Shown in pieces: positions 60,640-64,000 of a stretch of 64,000 bases of DNA. Made by a program: the position numbers and the translations under genes. The stretch is taken from assembly GCF_010183535.1 (NCBI RefSeq), contig NC_071331.1, positions 21,638,001-21,702,000 on the forward strand, in the 5' to 3' direction. The notes below the pieces were generated by a model. It did not search any database and was not told where the DNA came from. It was given only the letters and a program-made list of their open reading frames with translations. The DNA is from Caenorhabditis remanei (Eukaryota > Nematoda > Chromadorea > Rhabditida > Rhabditidae). Numbering within the stretch: position 1 is the stretch's first letter; every line of letters starts with the position of its first letter.

Positions 60640-61029
60640 ACGTTTAGAAACGGGTTTTGTTGCAATAACTATTCAAAACCACAGTAAGATTAATTTCCAA
60701 CTTAAACTATATCACTCACAATATTTGCAGCACTCGACAATTCATTTGTATCTGTCATCTATACAATTGAGAGTTCTGATGCATCTGATGTTTATACATT
60801 TCCGAGTCGCCACGCCTCGTATCTCTATGGAACTGCACAATCAGATTGGATAGTTTTGAACGGATCTCTCTCTTACAAGTGGACAATTGACTATCATTAT
60901 AACACGGACGGCCCACAAGTCATTCAATTAAGAATGCACAGTCAATAGTGAGTTTTCACAAAAACGTTTTCTATTGCATAAACCTAGTATTTCAGTTATC
61001 ACGACTTCCTTCCATTACCAGAGTTCTAA
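60640..61029 (+). pseudogene. 3' fragment of a DUF7154-like gene
   Basis: Three exons are recognisable: about 60640-60683 (TGFVAITIQNH), 60731-60947 (LDNSFVSVIYTIESSDASDV, then LNGSLSYKWTIDYHYNTDGP) and 60996-61029 (YHDFLPLPEF, stop). Borders and phases match the last three exons of the gene at 19279-20835. All upstream exons are absent; the fragment begins directly after CW gene D. The preserved frames suggest recent truncation. Confidence 0.8.
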
Positions 61030-61285
61030 TTCAATATTCTGTGCGGTTTTCCAATAAATAATTATTTCATTTCAATCAATGTTTTGTAACTTCTAATTAT
61101 TAATACCTGTTAACAACCGGCTAGAAAATGTTCCTGCCTTGTTAGAATTAAAAAAGTTTTTAGACATATTTTTTATCATTCATGTCAAGCCTTATCATTA
61201 ATGAAATCTACTTGTCATGAGGCAGCTGCAAATGTGGGAAACCTCAACCAACAGAATGTAGCTACAATTGATAACAAAATGGGTT

Positions 61286-61372
61286 ATGACTAATATTGTT
61301 ATTGATGATAGTGGAACTAGTTACCAGCAGGTCATATTGTTTTATACTGAATGGACGGGGGTTTGTTAGGCA
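61286..61372 (+). pseudogene. Relic of CW-gene exon 5
   Basis: ATGACTAATATTGTTATTGA followed by ACCAGCAGGTCATATTG and GAATGGACGGGGGTTTGTTA correspond to the end of exon 5 in genes C and D (TNIVINDSGHSYQQVTLYY, IGWTG). It ends in a stop where the donor should be. It marks a former additional CW gene between D and E. Confidence 0.75.
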
Positions 61373-61670
61373 AAATATTTGTGAAATAATAACAATTTCC
61401 ATAACTTTTGTGTCGAAACTCAAATGTATATCTTGTGGGTACTTTTCTGAAAGCTCTCGTTCTCCTTAATCCATTACGCAGACAAATGTTGGGTTTCTAG
61501 GCCACCTGGTGGATTTCTAGGCCATGGTGGTCATAGATCTCTGATTTTTTTAGTTTTTTGTTCGAAACAAAAAGAGTGAAACCACTTGAGACAAAGTGGG
61601 AGGTGTCAAATGTGACAACTAGAAAAACGGAACTAAAATTGTTTCACTTTTCTCATTTTGACTTTGGAAA

Positions 61671-63316
61671 ATGGTGACTAAAACTCTTTTTCTGGAGTTT
61701 TGTCTCATTTTCTCGATATTGTCGCAACAAAAAAGTTCCGACATTTTTTCCCCCTCGGTGTTTGCGGACTCAAGCCAAAATTTGATAATTTTGGCTTGAG
61801 TCCGCAAACACCGACGAGGAAAAAATGTCGGAACTTTTTTATTTCGATAATATTCTGCTATAAACCTGAAGTTTCTGAAAATGTGAAAATGGTCGTGGTC
61901 TATGGGACACCCTTAGAATTTTCAAATTCTGAAAAAAGCGAAGAAAATTGGGCGGATTGTCTTGACAAATGTTGGAAAGAGTGGGATTGTCTGGTGGGTT
62001 TGTAAGGGGTGGCCGAGAATCCCAAATTAGGAAAGTTAGGCCACAAAAATGAAATATTTGAATTCAGAAAGACAAGAGCTTTCAAAAAAGTATAATCATG
62101 GTGGGGTTTAGAGTGAAAAAAGCTCTACTTCTCCTGATTCAAACGACATTAATGAAAATTCGAAAAAATTCAATCCCTAGAAATTTCCAGCTAGTCTTCC
62201 AACTCTCTGATGGATGTGAATATTTTAAAATTCAAGAAATTCAAAAAGTGACAAAACTAGATAGTTCCAGTGGTCACAAAGTTGGAATCAAGGTATTTCC
62301 TAATTTCAGAATATTCCAGAATTTCTTCAATATATTTTCAGCGAAGCCTACCGTCTGACACGTGTCCCCGTGATACAGAACCTCCGCCCCTTTTCGGGAA
62401 TATCTCATCTACTTTGATTATAACAGATGGATCGGATAATTATTATAAATCTGAAATTACTTATTCACCAGAAAAGTGGAGTTTCAACAACAGTATGCTC
62501 AAGTGTCTCACTGATATTCCTGAAGACTATGTGAGTTTCGTTGGGTTACTGTAGTGTTCGTAATTTTTGTGGTGGGAACCAATTTTATTTTAAATTTTAA
62601 TGTTTTCAGGTTCCTCTAAATATTACTGAAGTAAGTGTTTTTATTTTATTTGTAAAACTTCAAAATTGAAAAGTTTCAACATTTTGTAGTTCCCTTATAA
62701 CTACTCACTGACGTCACCATTCCTTCCCGGGGAGACATTCTTTATGAGAGGAAAAACACCTGGATTCAATCAGGAGTGAGTTTTATATTATTCGATTTTT
62801 CTACTTGTTAAAAATAGATTTTCCGCACTTTTTTCAGAATCACGATCGCGTTCTGGAATAAGGATGCTTTTGGTTTTGCGATCTTTATAATAATAAATGA
62901 AGATCGCGCCGGCAGGAATTACATAGAGATTTACACATATAACATGCTTAATACACTTAAAAGAGATGGAATGGACAAGCTTCCGAATCCTTATGGATAC
63001 TATACGGATTTCGAAATCCGAGTGACGTCAGCGGAAACTGTAGCCACGATTTCGTTCAATGGAACCGAGTATGAATACGAGTTGTTCAAAGAGGTCCCAT
63101 TAACAAAAATCGACCTTTTCTCGGTGAATTATAATACTGGTGGAAAGAAAGACTTTCAAACCGGTACCGTTGATTTCCTGGGATGGACCGGCGATTGTTG
63201 GGTAAGTCTGTTTGAAAGGGTTACTGTAGCACCCAATTTTTTCGGGATTCAGTAATCTGGCAGTTTTATTTTTTTAAATCAACTTCTTATTTCAGTACGA
63301 AAACGTCAATTTTTAA
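61671..63316 (+). pseudogene. CW gene E, signal-peptide exon broken by a hairpin insertion
   Basis: Exons are 61671-61993 (containing the insertion), 62191-62292, 62342-62530, 62610-62630, 62690-62775, 62838-63201 and 63296-63316. The original start MVTKTLFLEFCLIFSI at 61671 runs into a 129-bp hairpin and then a stop. The CW motif (KMVVVYGTP, NWADCLDKCWKEWDCL) is intact after it. ATG 61700 gives an alternative frame through the hairpin into the CW domain but has no signal peptide. Unlike the other copies, exon 4 is split in two by a short intron. Exon 5 is diverged (ITIAFWNKDAFGFAIFIIIN, PNPYGYYTDFEIRVTSAETV). The last exon adds YENVNF. Probably non-functional as a secreted protein, though a cytosolic product cannot be excluded. 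Confidence 0.7.
61721..61849. mobile_element. 129-bp hairpin MITE inside CW gene E exon 1
   Basis: CAAAAAAGTTCCGACATTTT, CTCGGTGTTTGCGGACTCAA and GCCAAAATT are followed, after a 5-base loop, by AATTTTGGCTTGAGTCCGCA, AACACCGACGAGGAAAAAAT and GTCGGAACTTTTTT. ATATT stands on both sides (61716-61720, 61850-61854) and matches the uninterrupted sequence of gene D, so the insertion point is exact. Confidence 0.9.
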
Positions 63317-63649
63317 ATGCAGCTGTTGGCAGATAAACTACCTTGTTTTTGAAATGTTTACTAATAATGAAATATTTGTTGAGAAACCTGGGATACTGTA
63401 CATCGAATACTGTGAAAATAAATCAGAGTGGAATTTCCAAACTAGTTACTGTAGTTTTGGTCAGACCCAAATCTCTCCGAACCATGGCTTGTGGGTACTT
63501 CTCTGAAAGCTATCGACGAGCGGAATCAGATTATCATATTTTCAGCAAGCAAAATACAATTTTATTTACAAATACAGCGAAAACATTGAAATACTCGAGA
63601 AATGAACGATTTCCTAACGAATTATGACGAAAAATAGGGGAATTTTGGA
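63317..63649. repeat. 3' flank of gene E with a partial dispersed repeat
   Basis: Between about 63375 and 63535, GTTACTGTAGTTTTGGTCAG, CATGGCTTGTGGGTACTTCT and TGAAAGCTATCGACGAGCGG are the right half of the dispersed palindrome. No gene is seen. Confidence 0.65.
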
Positions 63650-64000
63650 GTTGCCGGTGGCAAGGTACCCTCATAACCCTGTAGTCTCCGAGTCCTCACA
63701 ATAAATACGCAACGACACTCCGCCAAAGCCTCACGCGCCTACCGTAACCTCAGCGCGTCAGTTCACGTGGACACGTGTACTCCACGTGGCAAAAGTAGTT
63801 TCTGGAGTCGGTTGGCTTTCAGAGTTAGTTCTAGTTTTAGCGTTGGTTGTTTTAACCTTTGTTTTGTAAGTTACGCTCTCTTATTTTATTTTCTTGCAAT
63901 AAACCTTATTTATTGTAAGAAACTGTGTATTTGTCGTCTTATTTTATCAGGACCCTATCACCCCGTATTCGTACGCGGGCAACTTGGGGGTTAAAAATAC
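63650..64000 (+). mobile_element. LTR of the 3.8-kb element family, plus orientation, running off the window
   Basis: GTTGCCGGTGGCAAGG at 63650 to TACGCGGGCAAC at 63983 matches the 336-bp LTRs in inverse orientation, with small differences (CTGTAGTCTCCGAG for CTGTAGTTCTCCGAG). The following TTGGGGG equals the start of the internal region of the complete copy, then the sequence diverges (TTAAAAATAC). Either a diverged 5' end of another element or a solo LTR with chance similarity. Confidence 0.8.

Noticed and set aside
61619..61807. Minus-strand 62-codon frame through the hairpin
   Set aside because: The palindrome generates mirrored frames on both strands; there is no independent support.
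1..64000. CRISPR arrays, operons with bacterial ribosome sites, phage genes
   Set aside because: Spliced genes, TTTTCAG acceptors and nematode families show a eukaryotic genome; no regular short direct repeats with unique spacers were seen.

Overview
The window looks like repeat-rich nuclear DNA of a Caenorhabditis nematode; I cannot name the species. It is AT-rich, with multi-exon genes split by short introns ending in TTTTCAG, some only 43-46 nt long. The genes belong to fast-evolving nematode secreted families: CW/PAN_3-domain proteins, a CUB-like-domain protein and a DUF7154/VWA-like protein. There is no sign of bacterial sequence, CRISPR arrays, rRNA or an intact tRNA gene.

Layout. 1-4.0 kb holds only foldback repeats. 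4.0-18.2 kb holds two copies of a three-gene set: a CW-domain secreted protein (4004-5968 and 9977-11964, both minus), a small coiled-coil/tail-membrane protein (6686-9103 plus, 13061-14716 minus) and a related smaller coiled-coil/membrane protein (9257-9565, broken; 16472-18196, intact; both minus). The second coiled-coil gene is inverted relative to the first. Many palindromic MITEs, a LINE fragment with a clear target duplication and a hAT-like MITE sit in the introns. 18.6-20.8 kb holds a relic and a fuller copy of a DUF7154-like gene. 21.5-25.9 kb is a CUB-like gene on the minus strand whose first intron carries a foldback element with two tRNA-derived repeats. 26.5-46.0 kb is a mariner-type transposon split by an 18.5-kb LTR element. 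46.5-63.3 kb holds three more CW genes on the plus strand: one intact, one split by two different LTR retrotransposons, and one with a 129-bp hairpin in its signal-peptide exon. A third copy of one LTR family starts at 63650 and runs off the window.

The most unusual object is the 18.5-kb LTR element (27439-45952). Its two LTRs have equal length (709 bp) and no difference that I saw, so it inserted recently. Yet it shows no reverse transcriptase, integrase or protease. About 13 kb lies between the 5' LTR and gag; this stretch has degenerate tandem repeats, duplicated hairpin modules, frame-broken coding fragments and a strand-biased CCTCG motif. Gag is followed by two more overlapping reading frames, each shifted by +1, the last carrying a nine-unit CRSG repeat. 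The two LTR elements that hit the fourth CW gene also encode Gag (one with a protease) but no polymerase. All three therefore look like Gag-only parasites that need an enzyme supplied from elsewhere. A second candidate novelty is the coiled-coil/tail-anchored gene family, which I do not recognise.
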